Shown here one piece after another: positions 36,807 to 45,565 of a stretch of 64,000 nucleotides of DNA. Position 1 is the first letter of the stretch, and each line of letters opens with the position of its first letter. The notes beneath the pieces are model-generated. The model had not been told where the DNA came from and did no database searches. It worked only from the letters and a program-made list of their open reading frames with translations. The translations under genes and the position numbers were made by a program. The stretch is from Rhizobium sullae (GTDB taxonomy: Bacteria; Pseudomonadota; Alphaproteobacteria; Rhizobiales; Rhizobiaceae): assembly GCF_025200715.1 (NCBI RefSeq), contig NZ_CP104143.1, forward strand, positions 4,002,501 to 4,066,500, given 5' to 3'.

Positions 36807-37601
36807 CTACTTCACGAAGGCCCTCGTCAGACCCATTGTCCGGTCCACGATCATAACCACTGCCAGCGTCATCAGGATCAACAGAACTGAGACACTCGCC
36901 ACTAACGGATCTGCCTGACTCTCGACATGATGGAATAGCTCAACGGGCAACGTGGTCATTCTCGGTCCCGTCAGAAACAGCGTGATGACCACTTCATCAA
37001 ATGAAACGAGGAAACAGAGCGCCGTAGCCGCAACGATACCCGGTGCCATCATCGGCAGGGTGACCTTCCCGAAAACGGCCAGGGGCTTGGCTCCTAGCGA
37101 CGAAGCCGCCTCTTCACACGCAAGGTTAAGGTTGCCGAGTGATACGGAGAGCACCCGCAACGCATAGGGAAGTGTGATCACCAGATGGCCAATAACAAGA
37201 CCTGTGAATGTTGCCAGCAGACCCATCGATGCAAAAATAATCAGTATGGCCAACCCGAGAACGATTGTCGGCAACAGCAATGGGGCGGTGAAAAGGTTGA
37301 ACAGGAATTCCGACCCTGTGACCTTTAACCGGACGATCGCATAAGACGCGGGAATCGCGATAATCAACGACAAAACGGTAACAACGGTTGCAAGCCCGAG
37401 ACTTGTCAGAAACGCCGACATCATGACGTTGTTTCCGAGCAGGGCCTCATACCATCGCAGTGACCACGAGCTCGGTGGAAAGGCGAGGATCTGATCGCCG
37501 CTGAAAGAGATCGGAAACACGAGCAGGACCGGCGCCAGAAGAAACAGGAACAGGATGGTAACGGCTATACGCATAAACCAGGAGGTGGGTTTTTCTTCCA
37601 T
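36807..37601 (-). CDS. Spermidine/putrescine-type ABC transporter permease (PotC-like)
   Basis: 264 residues with six hydrophobic segments. The EAA-loop of the PotC class (EEAASSLGAKPLAVFGKVTL) and the following membrane segments are intact. Overlapping or closely spaced genes (PotB start four bases upstream of its own start region; five-base gap) put it as the last gene of a seven-gene minus-strand operon with PotB, PotA, PotD, RraA-like, amidase and LysR genes. Confidence 0.9.
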   Translation of the reverse strand: MEEKPTSWFMRIAVTILFLFLLAPVLLVFPISFSGDQILAFPPSSWSLRWYEALLGNNVMMSAFLTSLGLATVVTVLSLIIAIPASYAIVRLKVTGSEFLFNLFTAPLLLPTIVLGLAILIIFASMGLLATFTGLVIGHLVITLPYALRVLSVSLGNLNLACEEAASSLGAKPLAVFGKVTLPMMAPGIVAATALCFLVSFDEVVITLFLTGPRMTTLPVELFHHVESQADPLVASVSVLLILMTLAVVMIVDRTMGLTRAFVK

Positions 37602-37605
37602 ACCG

Positions 37606-38487
37606 TTACCCTTCGATTACATGCAGGATGCGCGAGTAAACTGCCAATGCAGCACCGAAAATGACGAGCACCAGCATCGACAACGTCGCAGCCAGCGGCC
37701 AGTTCAATGTTACGATTGCCTGATCGTAGATTTCCGTCGCAAGCAAGAATACCCGTCCGCCGCCCATCAGCTTCGGCGTAATGAAGGAAGAGATGGCGAG
37801 GACAAAGCAAAGAAGGCAGCCAAGGGCGATACCTGGTAGAGTGAGAGGCAGGATCACCCGCCAGAACGTCCTGAATGGTGGCGCACCGAGAGTTCGTGCT
37901 GCCTCCTCTACCTTGGGGTCGAGCCGCCCAAATCCAGCCATCAACGACAAGATCATGTAGGGCATCAGGATCTCGGTCAGTCCAATGACGACGCCGGTGG
38001 TGTTGAACATCATACGCGGCGGCTCAAACCCCATCGACGCAATCACATTGGCAACCGGCCCCTGTTCGGCCAGTAGGGCGATCCAGCCATAGGTCCGCAC
38101 GACCGCGGAGGTCAGGAGCGGTGAGATGACGAGAACCGTCAAGAATGTCCGCCATGCACCGGACGCGCGATGAAGATACAGGGCGATGGGATAGCTCACC
38201 AACAGGGTCGCGAGGGTAATCCCCAAACTGACCACGATCGAGTTCGTGATCAGCTCGATATAGAAACCATCCTCAAGCAATCCCGTCCAGTTGGCTGCAG
38301 TGAACGCCTCTGCAATCCCGCCGCCAGGCAGAGCTTCGTTAAAGGACATTCTTGCCAGATTGAGAACCGGAAGAATAAATCCGATGGCGTTGACCAGAGC
38401 GATTGGCAACAGCAAGGTAAGAGCAATGCCGGCAGCGCTGGATGATTTCTGGTCGCTGAGAGGTATATCAAGAGCTGCCGTCGTCAT
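37606..38487 (-). CDS. Spermidine/putrescine-type ABC transporter permease (PotB-like)
   Basis: 293 residues, six or seven hydrophobic segments. The EAA-loop (EEAARTLGAPPFRTFWRVIL) is intact. The start overlaps the ATPase gene by four bases. It should pair with the PotC-like permease to form the channel. Confidence 0.9.
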   Translation of the reverse strand: MTTAALDIPLSDQKSSSAAGIALTLLLPIALVNAIGFILPVLNLARMSFNEALPGGGIAEAFTAANWTGLLEDGFYIELITNSIVVSLGITLATLLVSYPIALYLHRASGAWRTFLTVLVISPLLTSAVVRTYGWIALLAEQGPVANVIASMGFEPPRMMFNTTGVVIGLTEILMPYMILSLMAGFGRLDPKVEEAARTLGAPPFRTFWRVILPLTLPGIALGCLLCFVLAISSFITPKLMGGGRVFLLATEIYDQAIVTLNWPLAATLSMLVLVIFGAALAVYSRILHVIEG

Positions 38488-39608
38488 TGATCCGCTCCGA
38501 AGACGAGCGTGTCCTCGACGCTCCAGGAGAGAACGGCTTTGTCACCCTGGCGACGGCTGATTTGAGATTTTTTGGTCGATTCTTCGACGATAAACTCGGA
38601 ACCGTCGACATCAAAATGATACTGGATGACGTCGCCGACAAAAGTAATACGCGAAAGCATAGCGGCCGTTCGGTTTGCCGTTTCATCTTGTTCCGGTGAC
38701 GTTGCGTTCCAATCGATACGAAGGCGGTGTGGGCGCACCATCACCACAACGTCGTCCTGGGCCTCCGGTTTTGTCGACCGAATGGCCGTTGAACCAATTC
38801 GTATAGAACCGTCTGCCGCGCGCTTGCCTTTGACGCGGTTCGTGCGACCGACAAAAGAAGCCACGAACGGCGTCGCCGGCCGCTCGTAGATCTCATGCGG
38901 CGTGCCGACCTGTTCAATCAGTCCGCCTTTCATGACCACGATACGATCACACATGCTCAAGGCTTCCACCTGATCATGCGTCACAAAAACGGTTGTGATG
39001 CCCAGCTGCTGCTGTATGTCCCGGATCTGAGTGCGCATTTCATCGCGCAGTTTTGCGTCGAGATTCGAGAGTGGTTCATCGAGCAGCAGAATGGACGGTT
39101 CGATAACAAGCGCGCGAGCCAGGGCAACGCGTTGCTGTTGACCACCGGACAGCTCGCGTGGTTTTCTCTCGGCGAGATGGCCAAGCTGGACCATGGCCAG
39201 TGCCTTGGCCACCTTGTTGGCAATATCGGAACGCGACAGGCCGCGCATTTCGAGACCAAAAGCGACATTCTTCGCCACGGTCATATGCGGAAACAGGGCA
39301 TAGCTCTGAAAGACAAGCCCCATGTCCCTGCCATGAGGTGCGATTTGGGTAATGTCGCGTCCCTCGACAGCGATCTTTCCGGCAGAGGGAGAAATCAATC
39401 CTGCAATCATACGCAGAGTTGTCGTTTTGCCGCATCCAGAAGGGCCAAGCAGAGCGATCAGCTCGCCCTTGCGGACCTCGAGATTCAGATTTGAGATAAC
39501 TTCGACAGGACCATATTTCTTCTTGATACCTTCCAGCCTGAGATACGGATCGCCAATCGTTTCAACGCCATCGCGTTTGATGGTCTGATGCATCATGGTA
39601 GCCTCCAA
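38484..39608 (-). CDS. Polyamine-type ABC transporter ATP-binding protein (PotA-like)
   Basis: 374 residues. Walker A GPSGCGKTTTL, Q-loop VFQSYALFPHMTV, signature LSGGQQQRVALARA, Walker B LLLDEP and H-loop VTHDQVEA are all intact, followed by a C-terminal TOBE domain. It energises the PotBCD importer encoded around it. A second Met three residues in gives an alternative start. Confidence 0.92.
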   Translation of the reverse strand: MEATMMHQTIKRDGVETIGDPYLRLEGIKKKYGPVEVISNLNLEVRKGELIALLGPSGCGKTTTLRMIAGLISPSAGKIAVEGRDITQIAPHGRDMGLVFQSYALFPHMTVAKNVAFGLEMRGLSRSDIANKVAKALAMVQLGHLAERKPRELSGGQQQRVALARALVIEPSILLLDEPLSNLDAKLRDEMRTQIRDIQQQLGITTVFVTHDQVEALSMCDRIVVMKGGLIEQVGTPHEIYERPATPFVASFVGRTNRVKGKRAADGSIRIGSTAIRSTKPEAQDDVVVMVRPHRLRIDWNATSPEQDETANRTAAMLSRITFVGDVIQYHFDVDGSEFIVEESTKKSQISRRQGDKAVLSWSVEDTLVFGADQ

Positions 39609-39626
39609 ATTTTCACGGCTTGAAGT

Positions 39627-40667
39627 TCAGCGGCTGAGCGGAATGATGCGACGACGCCATTGCTCGGTGATGCCATCACGGACTTTCGCCACTGCCAGCC
39701 AGTCAATATCGATCATCTTGTCCATATCGTCTGCGGCGGTGCGCTTCAAAGCATCTCGTGCGATGACAGTTTTGGAATTCGTTGGAGCATAGAACATTTC
39801 GCCGGTGAAAGCCGCCTGGGCTTCAGGGCTGAGTGCGTAATCAATGAATTTCTTCGCCGCATCGCTTTCCGGAGCATTCTTCACTAGATTGATCGTATTG
39901 ATCTGGAAACCGCTGCCTTCTTGCGGCAGGGCAACGCCCAGTTTGCCACCAGAGGTTCCGGAGTAGATCTGAGCGCGCGCATTCCAGCCGATACCCAAGG
40001 CGGCCTGTCCATTGGCGATTGGAGCATAGACATCCGGCTTCGGATCCCAGGTCTGCACGCCCGGAGCGAGTTCACCAATCTTGGCGATGCCTGCCGAAAC
40101 GTCGGTCTTGTAATCTCCGCCGCCGGCAAGCTTGTTTGAAATGATCGTAAATGTTGTTCCTTGAATATCCGGAGCAGCCTGTATGATCACCTTCCCTTCA
40201 TACTGCTTGTCCCAAAGGGAGTTCCATGAGGTCGGGGCTGTCTTCACCTGGTCAGTGTTGTAGATGATCACCAGATTGTCGAAGGTAACGCCGACGCCTG
40301 CAACACCTTCGGCATGAGCGTTCGGATAAAGATCCTTGACGTTTGCAGACACACTTTCATCGACCTTGTCGAACAGGCCCTCATCCGTGCCCGCCTTCGC
40401 CACGCTCACATCAAGTATCGCCACATCTATTTGCGGACTGCTCTTTTGCGCACGCAGGGTCCCGAGCATCTGCGCCGAGTTCGGCATCCCATAGAACTGC
40501 ACGGTGATATCAGGATATTTTTTCATGAACGGCTCGATGACGGCCTTCGTATAGTGTTCTTGAAAGATCCCGCTATAGGCCGTCAGCGTTACGGTCTCCG
40601 CCGATGCGCTGGTGACTGCGGCGATCGTAAGCGCTGAAACAGCAATTGAAAGTCTTGCAAACATCAT
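39627..40667 (-). CDS. Polyamine-type ABC transporter periplasmic binding protein
   Basis: 346 residues with a signal peptide (about 1-22, ending TSASA). The mature domain resembles the PotD/PotF class of solute-binding proteins (VTLTAYSGIFQEHYTKAVIE at the N-terminus). It is the binding partner of the PotABC importer. The ligand is unknown, since the amidase gene next to it suggests an amide rather than plain putrescine. Confidence 0.88.
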   Translation of the reverse strand: MMFARLSIAVSALTIAAVTSASAETVTLTAYSGIFQEHYTKAVIEPFMKKYPDITVQFYGMPNSAQMLGTLRAQKSSPQIDVAILDVSVAKAGTDEGLFDKVDESVSANVKDLYPNAHAEGVAGVGVTFDNLVIIYNTDQVKTAPTSWNSLWDKQYEGKVIIQAAPDIQGTTFTIISNKLAGGGDYKTDVSAGIAKIGELAPGVQTWDPKPDVYAPIANGQAALGIGWNARAQIYSGTSGGKLGVALPQEGSGFQINTINLVKNAPESDAAKKFIDYALSPEAQAAFTGEMFYAPTNSKTVIARDALKRTAADDMDKMIDIDWLAVAKVRDGITEQWRRRIIPLSR

Positions 40668-40703
40668 CTCGTTCCCTGTTTTTTATGAGTTGAATGTTAT
40701 CGA

Positions 40704-41375
40704 TCAGGCGACCTGGCGCTTCTGGCCCTCCACGATCTTCGTTGCCCCCGAAATGTCGGGAAGGAATTCACCTTTACGCAAGCGTTCGAGCAATACGATT
40801 TCGTTTTCCTGCATGCCGAGCGCTTTCTCAGCAGCAGCCCGGGCTTGTGATGGTGCCAGGACAACGACGCCACTTTCATCGGCGATGATAGCATCACCTG
40901 GGTTGATGACTTGACCGCCGACTGTGACCGAGACGTTGATCGCCCCTTCCAGACCCAGAATTTTGGTCGTTATCGGTGACGGTCCGCGGCACCACATTGG
41001 CATTTGCACCTTGCGTATCTCGGAGAAATCCGTCGCGGGACCATCGATTACCGCGCCGACAACGCCGGCCAGCTTCATGGCGTGCGTCACAACGCCGCCC
41101 CAGCAGGCATGGCGATCATCGCCACACCGTTCGATTGCAACGAAATCGCCAGGACGAACAATCTTGGTCAAGTAATGCAGGATAGTCGAATCCGCATGCG
41201 GAATCCGAATAGTAACAGCAGTTCCAGCGACACGTTTTTCCGGCAGAACAGCTCGAATTTCCCGATCGACGAAACCCGAATGCAGGAAATGTCCAATCGT
41301 GGCTGTCTCGACCTGTTCCATGAGCTTGATCAAATCAGCATCGATCTGATGCGGCATTTCATTGACTTCAAACAT
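40704..41375 (-). CDS. RraA-like/demethylmenaquinone methyltransferase-like protein (HMG aldolase fold)
   Basis: 223 residues. The RraA-like fold is clear: WGGVVTHAMKLAGVVGAVID, GPATDFSEIR and a GDAIIADESGVVVLAP segment. In aldolases of this family an R-D pair in GxxRD binds the metal or substrate; here the motif is G-P-A-T-D, so the Arg is replaced by Thr. The ATG at 41375 is used because upstream frame text is not family-like. Operon position suggests that it processes the transported substrate. Confidence 0.85.
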   Translation of the reverse strand: MFEVNEMPHQIDADLIKLMEQVETATIGHFLHSGFVDREIRAVLPEKRVAGTAVTIRIPHADSTILHYLTKIVRPGDFVAIERCGDDRHACWGGVVTHAMKLAGVVGAVIDGPATDFSEIRKVQMPMWCRGPSPITTKILGLEGAINVSVTVGGQVINPGDAIIADESGVVVLAPSQARAAAEKALGMQENEIVLLERLRKGEFLPDISGATKIVEGQKRQVA

Positions 41376-41386
41376 GGGCTGACCTC

Positions 41387-42196
41387 TCAAAGAACATGGT
41401 GACGGGCAACGGGAACATCGCCGCGTACTTTTGTGACATAGCCGAGATCCAGTTTGGAACTGGTGGTTCCGACGCCATCCGAGCATTGCGCCACTATATG
41501 CCCCCAGGGGTCGATGACCATGGAATGACCCCAGCACCATTTGCGTCCCACGGCGTGGGAAAGCGTCTGTCCCACCGCAAGAAAATAGGTCTGCGTTTCG
41601 ATGGCACGGGCGCGGGCAAGCACTTCCCAATGGTCCTTGCCGGTCATCAGCGTGAACGCTGCAGGAAGAACGATGACTTCGGCACCCTCGTCGCGCAGTT
41701 TGCGGAACAATTCGGGGAAGCGCACATCATAGCAAATAGCGCAACCGACTTTTGTGCCGCCAACTTGATACGTGACGACCTCATCGCCGCGGCTGATCGT
41801 ATCTGACTCGCGGTAGACCGTGCCGCCTGGCGTATCCACATCGAACAAGTGAATCTTACGGTATTTCGCCAGTTCCTTGCCGTCAGGGCCAAAGACGATC
41901 GTCGTGTTGTAGTATTTGTTGCCATCCTGTTCGACGATGCTGCCAGCATGAATCGTAACACTATGCTTTGCGGCCAGTCCCGACATCAGCCGGTAGCCGT
42001 CGCCATCCGGAAACGTCTCGGCATTGGCGTAGATATTGTCCCGGCCCTCGCCAAGGAAGGCATAGTATTCGGGCAACACGACGAGATCAGGGGCATCATT
42101 CTCAACGGCTTCGTTGATCAAACGTGCCGCGATTTCCAGATTTGCGGCCTTGCTGTCTTGCGAGTTCATTTGCACCAGACTGACTTTCACGCTCAT
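41387..42196 (-). CDS. Carbon-nitrogen hydrolase (nitrilase superfamily amidase)
   Basis: 269 residues. Catalytic triad E43 (LPEYY), K114 (YRKIHLF) and C155 (CAICYDVRFPE) are intact. The text is closest to the Nit/carbamoylase-like amidases (deaminated glutathione amidase or N-carbamoylputrescine amidase type). The gene sits between a LysR gene and the RraA-like and Pot genes and is likely to hydrolyse the imported amide. Confidence 0.9.
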   Translation of the reverse strand: MSVKVSLVQMNSQDSKAANLEIAARLINEAVENDAPDLVVLPEYYAFLGEGRDNIYANAETFPDGDGYRLMSGLAAKHSVTIHAGSIVEQDGNKYYNTTIVFGPDGKELAKYRKIHLFDVDTPGGTVYRESDTISRGDEVVTYQVGGTKVGCAICYDVRFPELFRKLRDEGAEVIVLPAAFTLMTGKDHWEVLARARAIETQTYFLAVGQTLSHAVGRKWCWGHSMVIDPWGHIVAQCSDGVGTTSSKLDLGYVTKVRGDVPVARHHVL

Positions 42197-42324
42197 ACCT
42201 CCATTTTCCGTGAAGGGATCGTGCGCAAAATATCGTGGTGAGACAAACTCGAAATAATTGAGCAGTCCTATAGAATTTTCTTATGCATTCGTGGCTGGCT
42301 GTTGGCATTCGATCGAAATGACTC

Positions 42325-43215
42325 TTAGTCATCCGCCATGCAGAGCGACACCTCAGCTGCCATCTGGGCAATGATCGACGGCAGAAGACTGTCCGGGTGA
42401 TCGGCATAGACCGCATGGAAGGTAAGCGGACGAAATGCCGGTGTAACGTCAAGAATCTCCAATGCACCTGCGTCAATATATTCGCCCAGGATGACGCGCG
42501 GCAGGGGCGCGACACCAAGACCATCTTTGGCAAGGCGCATGATGGTGGCAAGCGAGTTGGAATTCGAGATCGCCGGCACCTCAAGCCCCGCTTCGCGAAA
42601 CTGCTGCAACAGCCCATGATGAGGAACGCTTCCTTTTGAAAAGGCCAGCAATGGGTAGCTTACAAGGTCCGCAAGTGTCAGTTTCTTGCATGCCAAGCCG
42701 TATTTCGGGCTTGCCACCCAGACGCAGCCATACGTCCCAAGATTGATGTTGACCAATCCATGATCAAGCGCTGGGCCCATAATCAACGCTAGGTCGATTT
42801 TCCGTTCAATGATTTCCCGCGCCATGTTGAGGCTCGTATCGACATTGAGATCGATGGCGATCCCCGGATAGCGCTCCTGCACCCGCTCGACAAGGCGTGG
42901 CAGAAACGAGTGAACAATGGAGTCGATCGTGCCGATACTGACTGAACCTTTTAGGCTGGTCGGATCGGCAATCGTCTCGCGAAATTCTCCAACGGCCCTC
43001 ACGATCTCTTCCGCTTTGGAGACCGCTTGCTGCCCGACTGGTGTAAGTTTGACAGTGCGCATATCGCGATCAAACAGCTGAACACCAAGCTCGCGCTCGA
43101 GTGTAGCGATGCGGTTGGAAATCGAAGCCTGAGTTGTATTCAATTTCTCCGCAGCGGCACTAAAACTGCCGAGGCGGACGATCCAGAGGAACGTTTCGAC
43201 GAAGCGCAGGTTCAT
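42325..43215 (-). CDS. LysR-family regulator of the Pot/amidase operon
   Basis: 296 residues. Helix-turn-helix in the first 65 residues (ETFLWIVRLGSFSAAAEKLN) and an effector domain of normal length. It is upstream of and on the same strand as the amidase and Pot genes, so it is probably the first gene of the operon or its local regulator. Effector unknown. Confidence 0.88.
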   Translation of the reverse strand: MNLRFVETFLWIVRLGSFSAAAEKLNTTQASISNRIATLERELGVQLFDRDMRTVKLTPVGQQAVSKAEEIVRAVGEFRETIADPTSLKGSVSIGTIDSIVHSFLPRLVERVQERYPGIAIDLNVDTSLNMAREIIERKIDLALIMGPALDHGLVNINLGTYGCVWVASPKYGLACKKLTLADLVSYPLLAFSKGSVPHHGLLQQFREAGLEVPAISNSNSLATIMRLAKDGLGVAPLPRVILGEYIDAGALEILDVTPAFRPLTFHAVYADHPDSLLPSIIAQMAAEVSLCMADD

Positions 43216-43329
43216 GTTGCTCGATCCTTTCCGGAGGCATCTTCCTGCAAATGACGTGTGATGCCAATGCCCGCGCTCTTCGACTGCGAACAGGCTCAAA
43301 GGATTGGTGCGGTTCCACGTCGTGCGGTG

Positions 43330-43865
43330 CCTCGCTTTTCGTGCGCCGGCTCGGCGCGGGAACGCTGCCCGCGGCGACCATCCGCGCCTATCTGGTGCTG
43401 GACTGCCTGTTCCTCATGCAGCTCGCCCGCGCCTATGCCCTCGCCGCCTACAAGAGCCGCACCGTTGCCGACATCCGCGCGGCGCAGCTGGCCCTTGCCG
43501 CCATCCTCGACGCGACCGAACTCCATGTCCGGTTACGCGGGCGAGGGGGCCCGTCGCGCAGGATTTTGAGGCCGAGCACCAGGTGACCATCGCCTATACG
43601 TGTTTCGTGCTGGATTTCGGGGCGGCCGCCGATCGGCTCGACCTGCATGTCGCTCTCGCCCCTTGCGCCGTCGGATATGCGGAACTTGGCCGTACCCTGG
43701 CACCGCACGGCGTCTGCGTCCTCGATGGGCACCCCTATCGCGATTGGATCGATGAATACGCCGGCGAGGACAATCAGGGCATCGCGGCCGCGGCCCGCCG
43801 CCATCTGGACGAGCTTTCCGCGCGGACCAAGCCTGAGCAGCATTTCGGCGAACTCGCCAACCTCT
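43330..43865 (+). pseudogene. TenA/thiaminase II-like aminohydrolase, frameshifted relic
   Basis: The first part (FVRRLGAGTLPAATIRAYLV, then AYALAAYKSRTVADIRAA) and, in another frame after about 43535, AEHQVTIAYTCFVLDFG and HPYRDWIDEYAGED are TenA text. TenA hydrolyses aminopyrimidine thiamine salvage intermediates. Both ends are missing and at least one frameshift is present. Confidence 0.75.
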
Positions 43866-43889
43866 CAACTTCTTCTCGCGTATTTGTAT

Positions 43890-44100
43890 ACCCACCCTGG
43901 TCAAGCACGGGATCGGCCGGGCCTTTGTCCCCGACCATGTCATTGCATACCCCCCATGTGAGCCGGACCTTACTAGCCCTCGCTGCAGTTTGGCGACGGT
44001 CAGTTTCAGGTCGCATTGGGAATGATCTGGCACAAGCAACGGCCTTGCGGGGCGGCTGCAAAATGGCTTTGCAAGCGCCTTGCCGCTACGAAAATCGACG
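43890..44100 (+). pseudogene. Relic of a LysR C-terminus
   Basis: Plus-strand frames contain LVKHGIGRAFVPDHVIAY and, in a second frame, FGDGQFQVALGMIWHKQRPC. Both match the end of the intact LysR at 56.8-57.7 kb (VRHGIGWALIPDHIIEH and FGDGQFPVVLEMVWHKQRPC). Several frameshifts are present. Confidence 0.7.
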
Positions 44101-44162
44101 CCAGGACGAGATGAGCGCCTGGGTCGCTCTTATTGAAAACACTCCAATTTGCGGATGATGCC

Positions 44163-44601
44163 TCAGCCGTCGCTTGGCCAGAGCATCCCTGGTCTTTGAT
44201 CCAATGCATGTGCCGGCAGTGGTCCCCCCAAAGCCTGATGTAGATCGCTTTCGCTGTTCGTTTGCAGAACCGGGAGGTAGTTTAAGACGAGTGCATCGTC
44301 GTCATTCGCTACCACGCCATTTATTTCGAGCCAGGTGCGAGTCGCGAAGGGGGCCTTCTTTCACGCCGATCACAAGATTTGCGCTACATCCCTCTTCGGC
44401 GAAGAAGAATAGACAAGCCAAAGAGTCCAGAACGCAGCTTAGAGGGAATAAGCGGAGGGCTTTCAAGCGGTTGTATGCCACAATCAAGCAGGCAGTATCA
44501 TCAAGCGACGTCTCTGGTGCATTTGCCATCCGACTCGCACGATCTTTTGCAAGCTTTACTATGGTCCTTGTCGACCTATAGTAATTTAGCCTCGCACGCA
44601 T
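44163..44601 (-). pseudogene. Lasso peptide B2-like (transglutaminase-like) protein, frameshifted
   Basis: Minus-strand text AYNRLKALRLFPLSCVLDSL then LVIGVKEGP matches the B2 leader peptidase family, with the catalytic Cys in CVLDSLA. An extra C in a run of five near 44350 shifts the frame. After the shift the text reads FATRTWLEINGVVANDDDAL, which fits the rest of the family but has Arg where the catalytic His (HAW) should be. It is probably inactive. No lasso precursor or B1/C gene is nearby. Confidence 0.55.
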
Positions 44602-44719
44602 CGTGGCACCCTGAAAGCGCGGAAAGAGCAGAACATCTTCTGGGAATTCACATGTATGCGTGAAACGAAGATCAACGTTCAAACCTGCGACAGTATTTAC
44701 ATTGTTCCGTCCCATGTGA

Positions 44720-44854
44720 CCGGGAAAATGGCGCATCACTAACACCTTGAGGCCGTCCTTTTTCAGCCGTTGAGCGCGCTTTCTCTACGCTTCTGGTGCT
44801 GCGTTCAAGTTAGGAAGTATCTGCAGAATAGATAGATCGCGGCCGGTTGAGCGC
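44720..44854 (+). repeat. 135-bp direct repeat, copy 1
   Basis: Differs from the copy at 53886-54020 by six substitutions and no indels. The two flank the RiPP gene cluster and a relaxase relic. The 3' half includes a LysR-type box-like sequence in reverse orientation (44816-44835). Confidence 0.85.
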
Positions 44855-44879
44855 TTGCGGCTAAGCTGGATCCTCGCTC

Positions 44880-45223
44880 AGCCAAATGGCGCATGTGTGG
44901 GCAATTTTGCTGGGTTACGCGAGCGCGAGGTCGCCCGCGCCGGTACGGAGTTGGCGGCTAGCAAGCCCATGCCGTTCCGGGCGACCGCAGAGGGTGAAGC
45001 CGTAAGCGGCAAGTTCACCGGCACGGTCCAGCTATCGAGCGGCAAGTTCGCCATCGTCGAGAAAACCCATGGGTTCACCCTTGTCCCCTGGCGTCCGGTC
45101 ATTGATCGCCAGCTCGGCAGCGACGTCATGGGCGCAGCGCAGGGCGGATCGGTGTTGTGGCAGCTTGGGAGACAACGTGGGCTGAAATGGAGCGACCACG
45201 CGCCGGTCAACGCTTCCACGTGA
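44880..45223 (+). pseudogene. DUF3363 (relaxase/mobilisation) C-terminal fragment
   Basis: The text GTVQLSSGKFAIVEKTHGF followed by TLVPWRPVIDRQLGSDVMG and SVLWQLGRQRGL matches the DUF3363 C-terminal region of VirD2-like relaxases found on conjugative elements of Alphaproteobacteria. The relaxase domain is missing. The fragment is about 340 bases upstream of the radical SAM gene. Confidence 0.65.
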
Positions 45224-45234
45224 TGCGCATTGCA

Positions 45235-45465
45235 GTGCGTGTCGCTGCAAGGTGCATACCTTGAGGTGATCGCTTGAGTCCGCGCTTCGCCCCGAAGGGC
45301 AACCATGATCTGCCATGGCGCTCAAGTTCCTCCGGCCGACATCAGTGCTCGCCAGCGGGTGATCCTTTGCGCACACCATTTTTAAGTGGAACCCTGCGTC
45401 CCTGATCGGTTGACCAGATCGAGACCAAGATCCTCCTCAAGATTTGACTTCCATCTGATCCATGG
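45235..45465 (-). pseudogene. LysR relic with internal deletions, copy next to the RiPP cluster
   Basis: The DNA aligns with parts of the intact LysR gene at 56796-57704: a stretch from 45304 matches 57124-57224, then the text jumps to match 57553-57600 and 57690-57716. The original arrangement was a LysR gene divergent from the RiPP promoter. The gene is now too deleted to work, but its promoter-side box is kept. Confidence 0.7.
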
Positions 45466-45476
45466 AAACGGGGCAT

Positions 45477-45495
45477 CTATCTGCATTCCAGATAG
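45477..45495 (+). promoter_or_regulatory. LysR-type box upstream of the radical SAM gene
   Basis: CTATCTG-CATTC-CAGATAG is a perfect seven-base inverted repeat (TATCT-N7-AGATA inside). The centre is about 50 bases upstream of the expected transcription start. Related sequences occur at 54545-54564 and 57717-57736, and in reverse at 44816-44835 and 53982-54001. Confidence 0.65.
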
Positions 45496-45503
45496 TGTCT
45501 AAC

Positions 45504-45531
45504 TTGATGCACTCCAAGTTGCAGATAGAAT
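45504..45531 (+). promoter_or_regulatory. Predicted sigma-70-like promoter of the radical SAM-precursor transcript
   Basis: TTGATG (45504-45509) and TAGAAT (45526-45531) with a 16-base spacer, just downstream of the LysR-type box and 35 bases upstream of the radical SAM start. Prediction only. Confidence 0.5.
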
Positions 45532-45565
45532 ATGCGCAGTCAAAATATCTCGGAGGGTTAGCGCT

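Noticed and set aside
44163-44601. Lasso B2-like gene as a working part of the RiPP cluster
   Set aside because: It is frameshifted, lacks the catalytic His and lies on the opposite strand outside the cluster promoter; it is listed as a relic.
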